Source of the DNA: Eudromia elegans
Taxonomy: Eukaryota > Chordata > Aves > Tinamiformes > Tinamidae
Direction: 5' to 3'
DNA: 64,000 nt
NCBI GenBank assembly: GCA_003342815.1
Contig: PTEX01000144.1
Span: forward strand, 682,001 to 746,000
Made by a program: the position numbers and the translations under genes. Positions 24,853-37,860 of the stretch are shown one piece after another. The notes under the pieces are model-generated. The model saw nothing but the letters and a program-made list of their open reading frames with translations. It made no database searches and was not told where the DNA came from. The number at the start of each line of letters is the position of its first letter. Position 1 is the first letter of the stretch.

Positions 24853-27785
24853 GATGAGAGGATAAGGCTTTGTTTTAAAGATATGGAGAAGCACATAATT
24901 ATCTTGGGGTTGCATTCTACTCAGATTGTCGATTCTTCTATATTTACAGTGTTATTATGTGGCTACTGGGCCTAGCATAGTGTTATCACAAAATGAAAAA
25001 AAGAAATTGCTCTCTGCTTTGTAACAAGTATTAGACAATGCAATAAGCATAATTTGTAAGAAGAGGAAAGCGTCTACCACTTTTATTAGTTCATAGATCA
25101 AAGAATTGATAAGCATTACCCACTGTTCCCAGGACAGGCGTTATCTTTCATTTTCAATCACATAAAATAGATTTTGGTTAAAATGCATTACGAGCTCTTG
25201 TCAGTATATGAAGTGATTCCAGAGCTCCCACCTCATTTATAAACAGGAAGCTACAGACTAACATACTTGCTGAGATCTAGGGGTAAGCAGTGATCTGGAA
25301 TAGCAGATTGATAAAGGAATTGCAAATTTGCCACTTGACAGAAAGGATTTCTGGGGATTTCTCGCAGTCATGATAACAGCCTATGACTACCTGTGCACCT
25401 CAGCAGCTCCTCTAGCTTACCTTTCCAGGATGAGTCCTGTTGTTGAGCTTGCACAAGCTCTCTACTCCTGCCTGGTGGCAGTGGCATGACTTTTTAGCCC
25501 TTCTCTGTATGCTTCCACCCTTCATATAGCAAGTGGCTCTAGCTCTGAGGAACAAAATGGGAAGGAGGGAGGCGTTTCCTCCACTCTTCTGTACTTATCT
25601 GACAGCACTGCACTTTCCTGGTGGGAAACGGACATCATTTTTCAACATTAGTTGAATCAGGAAAGCTCAGTGAGTGATAGCTGTTCCCTGTGGTGAGCCG
25701 TGCTGCAACTGCCGCGGCTAAACCTTACCATGAATTTATTTTGTCGAGTAAGAATGACAACACTTAGCCCTATTTATACAGAAGAAACTTTGAGTGAGCC
25801 TTAAAACTATTTTCATGATAGCTCTATTATTACAGTGGTGATTGCATTGTATAAAAATGTAATAAAGCTAGTATCATGGACATCAGGATCTGCTGAGGAC
25901 TAGTGCAAACATGCAATGGAAAGTCCATGCACACAGGCATGTAAGATGTGTCATAGGGCGTACTGGCGAAGGATGAGGTAGCTACTAGAAATGTCTCTTT
26001 GCTGCATTTGGGATATAACTGCTGTATCTTAAGAAAAAAATAAGAAAAGATTTCCATGTTAAAACTGCTTTTCTAGTTAAGTCAGTGATCTATTATATTG
26101 ACTTCTTTCTACTCATGTAAAGAAACCTGGAATGCTGTAGTTTCCTCTTCTGCATTTTGCAATTCAAATGATTTTGTTAACTTTATACCTGTACTACTTT
26201 GGCTTGGTGGGGGATTTGCTTCAACATGCTTTTTGCCTAAAATATCTTAAAAATCCCATGCAAACTGCTAAAACTCTTTTTAAATGTATATGTTGTGTGT
26301 TTTGGAAAGCAGAAAACTGTCTTTCATGTGTGTATATGCATGTACTTTATATCTGTGTGCATATTTTTGTGCATGCTTGTATCAAACAGTGGCTGATCTT
26401 AAGGAGAAAATGTCCCACTAGTAATACAAGAGTTTGCTGTCAAGCATCTTAGTATATCTAATCCACTCTCCTTGCTAGACAACATGGCCTGGGGCTTGCT
26501 GATAAGTTTCAACTGGTACCTTTCAAATTCATCCCATCTGCTGACACCCTGGAGCTGTTGAGATGTTATATAGGTGACAGTAGAGGCCAAGGCAAAGTGG
26601 AGCTATCAAGGAACCTCTTGGCTAATCTGTAAGATTGGATTGCCAAAACATTTTGTTTCATTTGACTGGGGGAGGATTTGACTTGAGATAATTTCTTATG
26701 TGCTTTCAAGGTTCCAGCTTTTCTCATTTCTGCTATGGCAACGGGCCAGTGCTTCTAGTGTAAATGTACAATGGACTGTCAGGACCAGAAACACTGAGCT
26801 TATTTGGCAATACTTAGATCTGGCTTACTGAGTTGTTTTTAAAATCCAGTTGGATTGGTATTTCCATCCTTTCTTAATCTGGCTGCTCATATGTACCATT
26901 TTTAGGAATGGCTTCAGCCAGCTGGTATAATAAATGATGGAGAGCAAGAGTTGGACCTTCCTACCTCACCGGCTACAGTTTCTTTTAGAAAAGCCAAAAA
27001 TAAAAGGCGCATCCCCCATGCCCTGAGCTAATCTGTCCTTTCCTGCATACCCCTTGAAGCAATATTCACAGTGAAAAGCATGAAACCACACTGAAATGGC
27101 AGAAATCTACCCATTCCCAAAGCGCTGTACTGGCCTCTGATTGCTGCAGCTGTTCGGATGATTCAGGCACTGAGAAAGCCATGACTCACGACACTGTTAC
27201 TGGAGCAGTCTTGTCTCCCTAATGGTGACTGTCTGTCTTGCTATGTATGATTTCTCCAGGAGAGGTATGATGTAGGATACCAGAGAGATAGCACAGGAAG
27301 TGTGTAGGTGTTACAGATGGCACAGGGCTAGAGCACATGGAGCTTTAGAGCTTGCTAAAGGTTTGCTATGCCACATTTAACTTTAAAAAAAAAAAAAAAG
27401 TCTTGCTGCATTGGACCTGTAATGGCAGCTGGCAGCTTTGGCTCTGAACACTTGTTCTCGAATGTGCTTCATTTTCAAGGCTGGAAATAAAGAGAAGGTA
27501 GTTCCCATCTTCATTAAAACCTGCTTTTCAAAAGCTAATTTTAAGAAGCTGAGTGTTGTAATGACAAGGCTGGACAGAATTCAAGTGAGGTAGCATATGC
27601 TCATAGTGCCAGTAAGTCTCCTGGTGGAATCATAGTCCTGTGATAAAGTTAGTATTCCTTTTCACTTGAATCAACTGCTCAAATCTGGAAGTTGCATAAG
27701 AACATCAGCCCTTGTTTAGAACACAAATATCCAACAAGACTTTCTGGTGGTCTTTTAAAATAAAGTGATCAAATGTTCACAAAAT

Positions 27786-27814
27786 ATTTCAGTATAAGAC
27801 ACTCTTATACTGAA
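27786..27814. repeat. Perfect 13-bp-arm hairpin with 3-base loop
   Basis: TTTCAGTATAAGA (27786-27798) and its exact complement TCTTATACTGAAA (27802-27814) are separated by only CAC. A perfect 26-base match is uncommon by chance. The loop is too small for a microRNA precursor. It may be a replication-generated palindrome or the remnant of a small inverted-repeat element. Confidence 0.9.
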
Positions 27815-29548
27815 AAGAAACAAACTAGTAGAATACAAAATGTGGGATGGAATTCAGTAGTCCAAGGCACAGGCATCTGTCTTATGGTATCCCCATAGTG
27901 CTAGGAGGTACCCAACCCCTTTTGCAGAGCAGGCAGGATTTACCCTTGAAGTAGATGTGTGTTTATAGGCCACTAAATCCAACTTCTGGGTTCAGTTGGT
28001 GTGCAGTTGTCTCACCAACCCATCCCTGGTGGTTATGAGGTAGACAGCTTGCAGAGAGCTCGTTTTCTCTTCATCCCATTCAGGACCCCTGCTCTCCAGG
28101 CAATGCGCTCACTAAGGCTGCCTCCTCAGCTCCAGTTTTTGTTCCTGTGTGGATTGCCCCTCCCCGCTTTTGTTCTCCCTTTTGCTGAGTTGGGCAGAGT
28201 GCAAAGAGGCGTCTGAGTTCTGCAGGAACCCCCGGTGGGAGTTTAGGTCCCTGAAAAGCTCAGCGGAAGCTTCGCTGCTATGACCCGACTTTAGCCCTGC
28301 CTTTGTTTTTATGCCTCGTGAAGACAAAACACAGTGTCTGTATCTCACCTGGAGAGCTTCAGATTGGTTCCTGAATGGCTAGGGCTTACAAAAATGTTCT
28401 AAAATGCGCGTGCAGCTACAAACTGCCTTTGCTTCTGGGGAGTTTGCAGTAGAGAAAAGAGATCTGGGCACCTATCCCTGTGCTTATGTCCAAAACATAA
28501 TCCTGTTGTGTATGTCAGGATATACTCAAACGTTACCTTACAAAAGATAACTTACACCTTTTCTGCTGCTCACAGCTCCAAATAATATGGGTAATTTTGT
28601 CACTAGTGTTTTTTTTTTTTTTTTAACAGCTATTTTTTGTTTAAGTTCGAAAGAAACTAAGACTTTCTGACTACAGAAAATTCAGTGGATTTCCCTGTTG
28701 ATCCTTGTACCAACTACTTCATCTCATCATTTTCTTGAAGGAAACACTGCATGATTCACTGAAGTCATTCACAGTATTTTATATTGACTCACACCTTTGC
28801 CAATTGTATGAAAATTCATGTGGTGTCAGAATTAGACAGTGATCCTTAGTGTGTCCCATAAAACTCCCTTTGACGTTTTATAAATGGATTTAAGATTCTA
28901 GATTGATTCAAATGCAAAACCTATTATGTTAGTCTTTTCTTAAAAATATATAAAATTACTGATAAAAGCCTTTCTCTCTCCAAATGCATGAACACACATA
29001 TGAAGTATTTCTCCATTATTTTTTAAAGAATGTAAACGTCTGAAATTTTCTGATAAAATCCATTTTATTTAATACTGCTGAAAATGTCTTTTACACAAAT
29101 ATGACGCAGCCGGCACTACATTTATTTCCAAACTATATTATCCATGGCTATGTTGAAACCTGCTATTTCTTCTTTTTCAAGAGACATGAAGGGAAGATTC
29201 TAATCACATTCGTAAATAAAAAGTAGATACTTTTCAGTGTAGTGAACTATATGCTTTTTTTCCTTATCAAAAAAACTAACATTTTAATTAACTGAAATGT
29301 GTAAAAAATCTTTTGAAAATTGTATATGTTCTTTTCAAGATTTTCAGACATAATTGCCCTATCTGAAGGAAACTGGAATTAAAATATAAAAATATTATGT
29401 GTTTTCCAATAGAACAACTGGGTGCAATATTTCAAACAAAACACCATAGGAACTTTTAGAAACAAACATTTTCAACCACAATATTTGAGAAAAATGTCTA
29501 ACACATTTCTCAGTTCTGTTTCTGTCTAATAATGAAGACTCTTTTAAA

Positions 29549-29570
29549 TGTTCTGAAATATTTCAGAACA
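29549..29570. repeat. Perfect 22-bp palindrome
   Basis: The half TGTTCTGAAAT is followed directly by its complement ATTTCAGAACA, with no spacer. It contains the hexamers TGTTCT and AGAACA, the half-sites of steroid-receptor elements, but everted with 10 bases between them. It also resembles a degenerate heat-shock element (TTC and GAA triplets at 5-bp spacing). Either reading is inference. Confidence 0.93.
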
Positions 29571-29824
29571 AATTAGTACATTTTTTTCTCTTACTAAAAA
29601 GACAGAAAATTCTAATCCATTTTCTGTGCCATCCTCCACTTTGAAGAGGGCTCATCCTGTTCTCAAGTAGAAAGGATTATTTAAACCCCAGCCATTTAAC
29701 ATTATATTGTATATGGTGTTTAACATATAGTGTATCCCAAGCCATTCAGTAGGCAAGGTAGGGGACATTCCCATATAAGTGAGTGGGATTACTGATATTA
29801 TGAAGAACAAAATTTGACATGATA

Positions 29825-29866
29825 GTCAATGCAATTATGTTAAATTGTCAATGCAATATGTTAAAT
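29825..29866. repeat. Short tandem duplication, about 21-bp unit
   Basis: GTCAATGCAATTATGTTAAA at 29825 is repeated as GTCAATGCAATATGTTAAAT at 29847, the second copy one base shorter inside. A local duplication of recent or moderate age. Confidence 0.9.
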
Positions 29867-31140
29867 CAGGCTATGCTTATCAGGCAGCATCATTATTAAG
29901 ACACAGCCCAGAACTGAACTGGTAACCTCTCCAAGGACACACAATAGCTGATCGTACAGGAGCTATGCAATGGATGAATGAGATGAATTCATAATGTCTG
30001 TTCCTGCTTGAATTTCTCTCCTTTATGAGCCTTTGTAAGGGCTCTTGGTGGTAACTTACTGTCAGCAATATGGTCTTCTCTTCCAGTTGGGGATTTGATG
30101 GTCTAGATTAGTACTGCTTGTCTCAATCAACTAACGTAAACAACATGAAATATCCATACCCTAAATAGCTCTTCTTTGTGTGTCTTTTGTGGGTGTTAGG
30201 CAAATCCAGAACATATGAATACAATGAACACTAGCCTTTATATGCATTATCTTAAAGAAGCTTTCACGGTCCTAAAATATAACCTCAAATACCAAGTGCT
30301 GCCCACAAATGAATCATTAATGTTGATTTACTTTCTCCTGCTTCTCCTTGAGGCTGTGTGAAAAATTGTTCTGGCCCCTAAATGAAGGCACTGCAAAGCA
30401 TTATTAGTTTAGGGAAGGGAGAGAAATAGGCCTGCTATTTCAGAAAGGCTATTATAATCTCTTTTGGAAGGAAAAGGAAAAACAATACCAGCTAGTTAAT
30501 GAAGAACAAATCAAAAGTCTTCCCATAGGTGAGGGTGGATTGTACTAAAAGGGGAGGGAAAAGAAAGAAACTTCACATTTTACATGAATATCTCTCAGGG
30601 AGGCAGGAAGAAGCTGGGAGAAGCTTGAAGGCACGTGTACACTGCGTATACTAAGCATGAAGTAATGAACAGTAGTCTTCCCTGCCTATCCTTCCCTTTC
30701 TATATTTACTGCTACAATTGAAAAGAGACTCCTGCATATGTGGCATAGGTTGCTATTTCTAAAACTTAAAATGACTTGAAATCAGATAACAGTGACCAAA
30801 ATAACCTAAAAAACAACCTGTTTCCTATCCTGAGCCACCGTCAACCGCTCTTTTCTTTTACCCTTCATTGTTCGCCTCACCCTTTTGTTGAACATTTGTC
30901 TTAACTTATCTCCAAAGCCCAGGGAGAGGGACGGACGTTTAGGACAGCACAGGGCCGGACAGCACTGAGCGTGGGTGTAACCAAGTCTCAGCACGCTGGA
31001 GACAGCGTGCGGCACTGGCTGCACCCAAAGGCAAGGTCACTCAGGTTGATTCATGGTGGAAACCCTCCAAGTTGGTACAGGTTTATGGGACCTACACAGT
31101 GATTCTGATCTTGATTGAGATGCTACTGTATTGCTTAAAA

Positions 31141-31177
31141 GAAAAAAAAAAGGGGGGGTGAGGGGTGGGGAGGAGGC
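31141..31177. repeat. A-run to G-rich tract
   Basis: An A10 run passes into G7 and then TGAGGGGTGGGGAGGAGG. Four or more G-runs are close together, so a G-quadruplex is conceivable on the + strand, though the first run abuts the A tract and spacing is irregular. Confidence 0.75.
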
Positions 31178-31639
31178 GCCCAGCACTTCAGAGGTAGTGA
31201 CAGATATCTAATATATCAAAGGCAGTCAGTTTTATGCTGTGACTTTTGTCTTATATTCAGTTGGGAGTAAATGGAGATCTTGCTGCTGCTGTAACCTGAC
31301 ATTTTCAGTCCATTGAAGTTTCTTTAGAAAAAAGCATGAAGTGCAGCGACTGTCACTTTGCAGAGATGGGGTGATTGAGAACCTCATACTGCGCTGCCAG
31401 ATAGATCCTGATGCATCACTGATGCTTTTTCAGTTATAACAGATAGCCTCCATCAGAAATGATATACAACCAAGAGGCAACATTTCATGTCCTGGATAAC
31501 TGTGTTTCTTTTATGACATGTGGCACAGGTTATTAAGTGAATGTAGGCACAGGCAATCCAGTCCCCTCCCCATCCTTGAGCTTCAGTTTTTGTAAGATAA
31601 TTTAATATTCATCTGTAAGATTATAGCTTGCCCAAAGTG

Positions 31640-31770
31640 TGACAGACCGACCGATATTTTAATGCCGTTCATGTGCAAATATGTTAATAGGAACGGATAT
31701 CATCAAAATGCAACAGAAACTGTTGGATGTCACCTTAATTGTTTCAGTTAGACTTTGCATACACTGCTGA
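31640..31770. promoter_or_regulatory. Candidate conserved non-coding element
   Basis: Four CpGs (near 31648, 31652, 31666 and 31694) lie within about 47 bp of otherwise CpG-poor DNA. They are followed by octamer-like sequences GTGCAAAT and CTTTGCAT (31753-31760) and by CACCTTAATTG. The mix of retained CpG and POU/homeodomain-like sites resembles vertebrate regulatory elements. No cross-species evidence is available here. Confidence 0.22.
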
Positions 31771-32122
31771 TGGGATATAATCACTCTATAAGGCTTTCAA
31801 AGAGATGACTTCAGCAGTGTGCTAAGAAGTAAATCAAAGCACAGATTTTATCCACTATGTGCTAGAGGAAGTGTTGTTTCAAACAATTATGTTATACCTT
31901 TTAGATAGCAAAAAAATTAATGACAGTCTTTGTCCTTTTGTGTCTAAGAGGTTTTCATATCAAAGGGCAAATGAAAATCTCACTGAAGCCAATGGATTTG
32001 GATCAGGTCCATGTGAAAACAGGCAACAAGATACATCCTATGGTTCAGAAGAGCTATGTTCAAACAGATTCAAAACCTTCAACTGAACTAAACACAGAAG
32101 GGAATTTCAGTAGTTTTGAGGA

Positions 32123-32140
32123 ATATAATAATAATAATTT
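32123..32140. repeat. Short (AAT)n repeat
   Basis: About five ATA/AAT trinucleotide units. Too short to be informative beyond marking low complexity. Confidence 0.7.
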
Positions 32141-35100
32141 AAGAAATAAACCAAAATTAAAACTAGTGATGTAAAAGATAATTAAAAAAACAGGAACAAA
32201 AAACAGTGTGAGTTAGTGATAACTAATCAGTTTGACTGGCTTTCCTCCTAGTTTAGGAGCTCAGGATAAAGAGAAGGAAGAGAAAAGCTGGCAGATTAGC
32301 TGGCTGGGAGAGTTATCACTTGCCCATTGCCAACAGTAAACTTGTTCCTTCTGCTAAAGACATAAGATTAGTTGCTTTTTTGCAGCTCCTTACCACTTAG
32401 TCATTATGCTTAATGAAGCTTGCTGGATTTTGAGGAATTTTACTGCAGTTTAGTCTTTCTTAGTGGAGGGGAGCAGAAAAGCTTAGTTTAGTCCTTGTGC
32501 TTAACCTTGATTTGTGCTCAACCTTGGTTTCTTTTCCCTTCAATGCCTTTCTTAAGCTTCTTTGCAGTTGTATTTCTTTGTACTCCGCATTGCACCATAA
32601 GAGAGAAACTCGGTGAAGCTGGGGATGGGGGTAGGGAGTGAGTAAGAGGGACTGGAGGTGGCATTCAGAAATGTGAGTCATGCATGAAGAGAAATATAGT
32701 AGAGAGATCGTCAGGAATAACTTGAATTACGTGACTCCATAAAATTTTAGGCTACAACTGAAATGGGATGTATTCACATGCCTATATGATTCTACATAAG
32801 CTTCCACACCTGCCATAGATCTACACGCAGCATTAGACGCAGGTTGATTACTGATGTATTTGGTGTGCTTTTTAAATTTCAGGGCAAAATGCCTCTCTTA
32901 TATGCTATGGAATGAGAATACATGTGTTTCCACTTACAGAGGTGACAGCCAGTTTTGTGGAAAAGGGTCTTTTATTTAACCACTGAAAAGCTATACAGCT
33001 GTCATAAATCTCTTTGAAATCGTATTGTATTAATTTCTGATAATATCCACCTTAACATCATTGTATTCACTTTATGCTGCCTTAGCCCTTTCCTATGTAT
33101 TATGTAATAAGAATGTTCAATATTCACAGGAAGTCTTTATGCTGCTCTATGTGAAAGTCTTGCTTTCAGAAGATTAATGATGGCCCCTTGATTCTTTTTA
33201 ACCCTCCCTCCCTGCGGTTCTACACTTTCACATATCCTTCTTTTGCCTAATGTAATATCTATATCAAAAACAGCGGCAGCAGGATAAATTTCTCAATTCT
33301 TCATGTTCCAGGAGCCGTAAAATGCTTTTTTTTTTTCATTCACTACAGTTCTTTTCACTGCCTAAAGCAGTTCTCTACCCTTTCCCCCAATATATATCCA
33401 TATCTAAACACCTTTTAAGAAGTAAAAAAAAGACTCTAAATAAGTTCTTGGTAGTTCCTGTTCCTGCTTCCTGTTCACATACTTTAAGGCATGAAATCAC
33501 ACTTCTAATAGATCTGAAAATGCTACTAATAGCATAAATACAATATGTTGACATGTAAATCTAACAATTGTACTCATAAAAGTGAAGAGAGTAATAGTTG
33601 GGGGTTTTAATGGTTTGGGGGAGTAAGGTATATTTCAGAGATCCTATTCATATTTACTATTTTTTTTTTCCCCCGGAAAAGATTTATGTCTCTAAAACCT
33701 TCTAAGGTGACCAGTTTTGCAGCTGTGATGCATCAGGCTTGTTGCTGAACAATGCTCTGGCTTCTGTGGAAGTCTTAATCTCGTTTTCTCCAGGCCTTTT
33801 ATTTATATGTCTGAAAGATAGTTCTTGATTATTATTATTTCTTTCTGCTTTTCATACTGATTTTTCATACTATCTTGAATGACAAGATTGCATCTTTGAG
33901 AGATATAGATAAAGAAAATAGATTCACCAGCAGAGATCTCTATTTCAACATACTTAAAATACAGCTGAATATACCTGTGGCTGCTGATGACGTTAGTTAG
34001 AATCTGACAGTGGCATTTTGCTATAACTGACAACAATTGTGAAAATAAGGTCTGCCAAAGAGAAGGCCGAGGAAAGACTGTCCCATTCCTTGGTAGAAGA
34101 GGAGTAGAGGGAAAAACTCCAGGTAAGAGAAATGAGTTATGAACAATCAATAAAGACATGAGAAAATGAATCTGCCCCTAACAATGCTGAACAACAGATT
34201 CATGCCTCTGCTATATTCAAGAGATGATGTGTAGAATTCTACATCATATTTTTGAGAAGAGTTTTCCTACCACCAATTAATAAAATCAGATGAGTAAAGA
34301 TTTGGTTTACGAGACTGTCAAGTTCTGTGGCTCACGAGCAGCTTAGAGATGAACCCCATGCTGGGAACTGGCATGTGGCCAGTGGGCCAGGAAGAGGTCA
34401 GTAGGAAGAAGAGAGCACTATTGCATTGGGTTTACCATAGAACCCGTCTTAGATTTTGTCTAACCATTCTTCACTGGGGTCTTGGAGCTGGAGGATATGA
34501 CAGTTTGTGAAACACTCCTCAAAATCAATCAGGCTCTTTTAGGAATGGATCTTATGTCATATTAATATTTTTTGGTATGAAGTTTATTTAGTCAAGAAGA
34601 AAATCAAAGTAATTTTATTAACTCCAGTAAGGGTTCTTAAGAATGTATTCAAATGAGTTTGAAATATGTGTCTAGGCATTTTTTTTAATGCATAGATAAA
34701 TAAATTAAAAGAGTTGGAATACTTTAGGCCCACCAGCCAAGCAAGATAGAGACAGAGTGAGTAGAAACTGGTGTATGAATAGAAGCTGAGAAACAAAAGA
34801 CTACGAGAATGAATAATGTCAGATGGCCAGTATGGACATAGATGCTGTGGCAGAGCTGAAGAAATGATGCACTCCGGATGTGTTTTTTTCTGATGTCTGT
34901 TTACTTCAACACACACTGCCTTTGGAATCAGATCCTCAGTGTATCTGTTGATCCCTCCTTCCCTTGTCTGCTTCTGTGAGTACCCTTTTAAGTCTGGTTC
35001 TCATCCTCTATGTATCTGACCCTTTGGAATGTTTCATGCCTGGCTATCCAATGATATGGCATTTACAGGAAGTGTTGAACCTGGCCTCAGCCTGGCCTTA

Positions 35101-37830
35101 CTCCTCTGGCCTTCACCTGGAGTGTTGAATCTAGGCTGCAAAATTGCACAGTGAGCATATGTCTCCCGTTTCCTGTGTGAGTGCTTTAACTATGGGGCTA
35201 TAACACACACATATACACAAAAGTATGTTTAAAAGGAAAGGAAAGTCTCCTGTATACTTTGTGCCCAGCTTCCTTTTTTAACATTAGGACTGCTCAAAGC
35301 ACACAGACTATTTAGCATGCTAAGGCCTTAGATAGAAGAAAAAGTGATTTGTGACTTTCTGAATTTTGGGGGAGTACTATTAGAGTCATACGTTCAGTGC
35401 TGACAATTAAGCCCTTGGGAACTAGCTAGAATAAAATATGTACTTCTTTGTAAAGTTCACCTCAGAGAACCCTATAACAAAGAACATATTGGAAAGAAGA
35501 AGGATATTGATTCAGTTTGGGAAGGAGATTCATAACATGTTGTTGCCGAGGAAGGAGACTAGATTAGGGTCATGTTAGAAAATATTCGTGAATTATTCTG
35601 AAAGTAAAGGTCAAGAAGAGGAAAGGAACAGCGCTCACACAAGCGAAACAAACCAAAATCAAAACCAAAAACATCTCATGAAAAATTTTAAGAATCAGCC
35701 AGGTTATCTTTACCAACTACTATGCAGATGTACTGATGACCAGCTAGGTACCACTGTTTTCCTAGTCAGAAAGGCTTTTGGCTTTCAAATTAATGCAGTT
35801 AACCAAGTGATTTATCTTCTAGAAGAAAAATGTACTGCTAGTTCTTAGATCTACGTTTTCATGACTCTGCTCATCAAACATCTACCAGCAACTACATAGT
35901 GTAATAATCTTCATTGGGATTTCAAAATCATGGTGAGATTTCTGATGAAATATGGGCATGGCGAAGCAGTGGATGCAGAGGACATTTAAAAGGCAATGGG
36001 TTCAGGGGTTACTGGGGATCTAATATGATCTCATATAGGGAAACTAGGTATCAGATGTGTAGCAGGCAAAAAATACAGCTGAAAGCTCCAAATGTGAAAG
36101 TGTGCTTGCTGCCTGAAGAGCACATTTCTGCACACACCCAGTAAAGGTCAGGAATGCTGGCAATGAAGATATCAAAGGATATACCTTCTGATATTTTGCT
36201 TGGAAGTTATATAATGTGTGTGAGCCAGAAATATGGTCCTATTCCTACAATAAGCAGACAGCTGACTGCAGGAATGCAGCTGAGGGTATCAGTGAAAATA
36301 CACACAAGCTGATAGGGAAACACAAGGGGAGGCGAGGTCAACATCCTCTCCCTTTGCCACAGCCAAAAGCAAGAGCTGTTCCCCTGAGGTCACAGCCCTA
36401 GTGCTTGTACATTGATATGAGTCAGAGGGAGCAGGACTTCCACCCATTTCTATGGAGAAAGCATCACGTACATTGGTTAACTTTGAGCAAGTGCTCTGTG
36501 ACCACGGAAGATAACCTACTGTATATTTTTGGTGGGAAATTAGGGAATAGGGTGTTAAGCAATGTCACATACTTGAATTTAGGGAAATAGTTAGAGAGAA
36601 GTGATTTGGGCACTAAATATTTATCCATCTGTCTGTTTATGCCTCCCTCCCATCTTTTGAAAGGAATACTGCCAAACATGGGAGCCTTGGCAGAAAATCC
36701 TTGTGAAATACAAAGAAATCAGGAGAAGTTCTACAAATTTTGTGTGCTCTTTATTGCTGAAGACACTAAGTTACAATTAGATGTCCTCAGAATGAAACAC
36801 TGGCTCATTTAAAGAAAAGGAGAGTGTGAGGGCAACACAGGAGCCAAAAGAGGGAATATGAAATTTTCAGAACATTTACAGAAAAAAAAAGATGTTTTTA
36901 AGTTGATCTCTGATAACTCTTGAAAACTGCATGGTTACTAAGAATGTGCACCAAATAAATATTTTACAGTAAGATGTAATTAATATCTAATCCAAAAAGG
37001 ACTTTGTAATTGGGTTTTCCTGGGACAGTTACAAAGCAAATCTGCTCAGCTCTTTTATTAAGGTGTGGAAAAAGAACAGTGACTAGATCAGTATTGTATT
37101 GTGTAAGTTTAATATACTCGCTAGTTACCTACTTCATATTATTCTGCAGGCTCTATGGAGTTAAATCAAAGGGGACTTCCAGAGGGCAAATGAAAGGAAA
37201 TGAAACAATTACAAAGATCAGGAGAAGAATGACAGCGGTTTCTGTGGCGTGCTCTGGGCTGTGTGGCTCAGTCACAGCCTGTTGCACAGGTCTGAGGGCA
37301 AGGGGGCAAAGAGGAGCCTGCAAATGCTTGCAAGAGAAGAAAAAAGTTTAGAGAAGACCAGAGGCAGGCTTTTCATTTTAACCCTGTTCTGTGCTTGTTG
37401 TTTCTATTTGACTGACTATACAAAATGCTTGCTTTAAGGCCCCTTGGGGATTAATTTAATTATCAGAGAACAGAAGAAAAATTTTCATAACAGTCTTCTG
37501 TAAGAACTGAAACTATTTATGTTATAGTGATTGAAAAACTGCAATGCAGAAGTCCAATCTGAGTATGGTCAAGCAAAAAATTTTTCTCTTGTAAGAAATA
37601 ATACAATTCCTTTGACCGGAGGGTAGTATGCAAGACAAATTTCAAAGGAATGTAAAACACAGCCAGACAGGAGTATGAGAAGAGGTACCCCATAAAGTCA
37701 TGTGGAAACAGATGAGGTGTGAGTCAGGGGATATATGGGTTTACTGGAAGGAGACTGGACTGCACTGGACATGGCTTAGGCAGGTGCAGGGTTTGGCTAA
37801 GGAATAAATGTATGTTTAAATTCCAGCCAG

Positions 37831-37860
37831 CTCAGGCACTAGCTTTACTCAGGCACTAGC
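37831..37860. repeat. 13-bp direct repeat
   Basis: CTCAGGCACTAGC occurs at 37831-37843 and again at 37848-37860, with TTTA between. A small local duplication in unique sequence. Confidence 0.92.

Larger units (their letters stand above)
16001..25000. other. AT-rich non-coding DNA, no gene recognised
   Basis: No exon of a known protein is seen. The longest frames are 16675..17049 (124 codons, hydrophobic, from T-rich sequence) and 21365..21748 (127 codons), both on +. Neither resembles a known family. The region contains an (AAAC)n microsatellite near 17.25 kb, a purine-rich tract near 23.68 kb, a 10-bp-arm inverted repeat at 20821 and the TAATTA cluster at 24.7 kb. Confidence 0.7.
25001..31200. 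other. Non-coding DNA with GC-richer patches
   Basis: No gene is recognised. Base composition rises at about 25.38-25.74, 26.9-28.45 and 30.8-31.05 kb relative to the flanks, with scattered CpGs such as GCCGCGG near 25713. None is dense enough to be a clear CpG island. Open frames in these patches (28001..28216 on +, 28112..28348 on -, 30806..31024 on -) have no known domain. Three structural oddities are listed separately: the hairpin at 27786, the tandem duplication at 29825 and the palindrome at 29549. Confidence 0.65.

Noticed and set aside
25972..25990. TGAGGTAG resembling a let-7 seed
   Set aside because: The match stops after eight bases and no precursor hairpin surrounds it.
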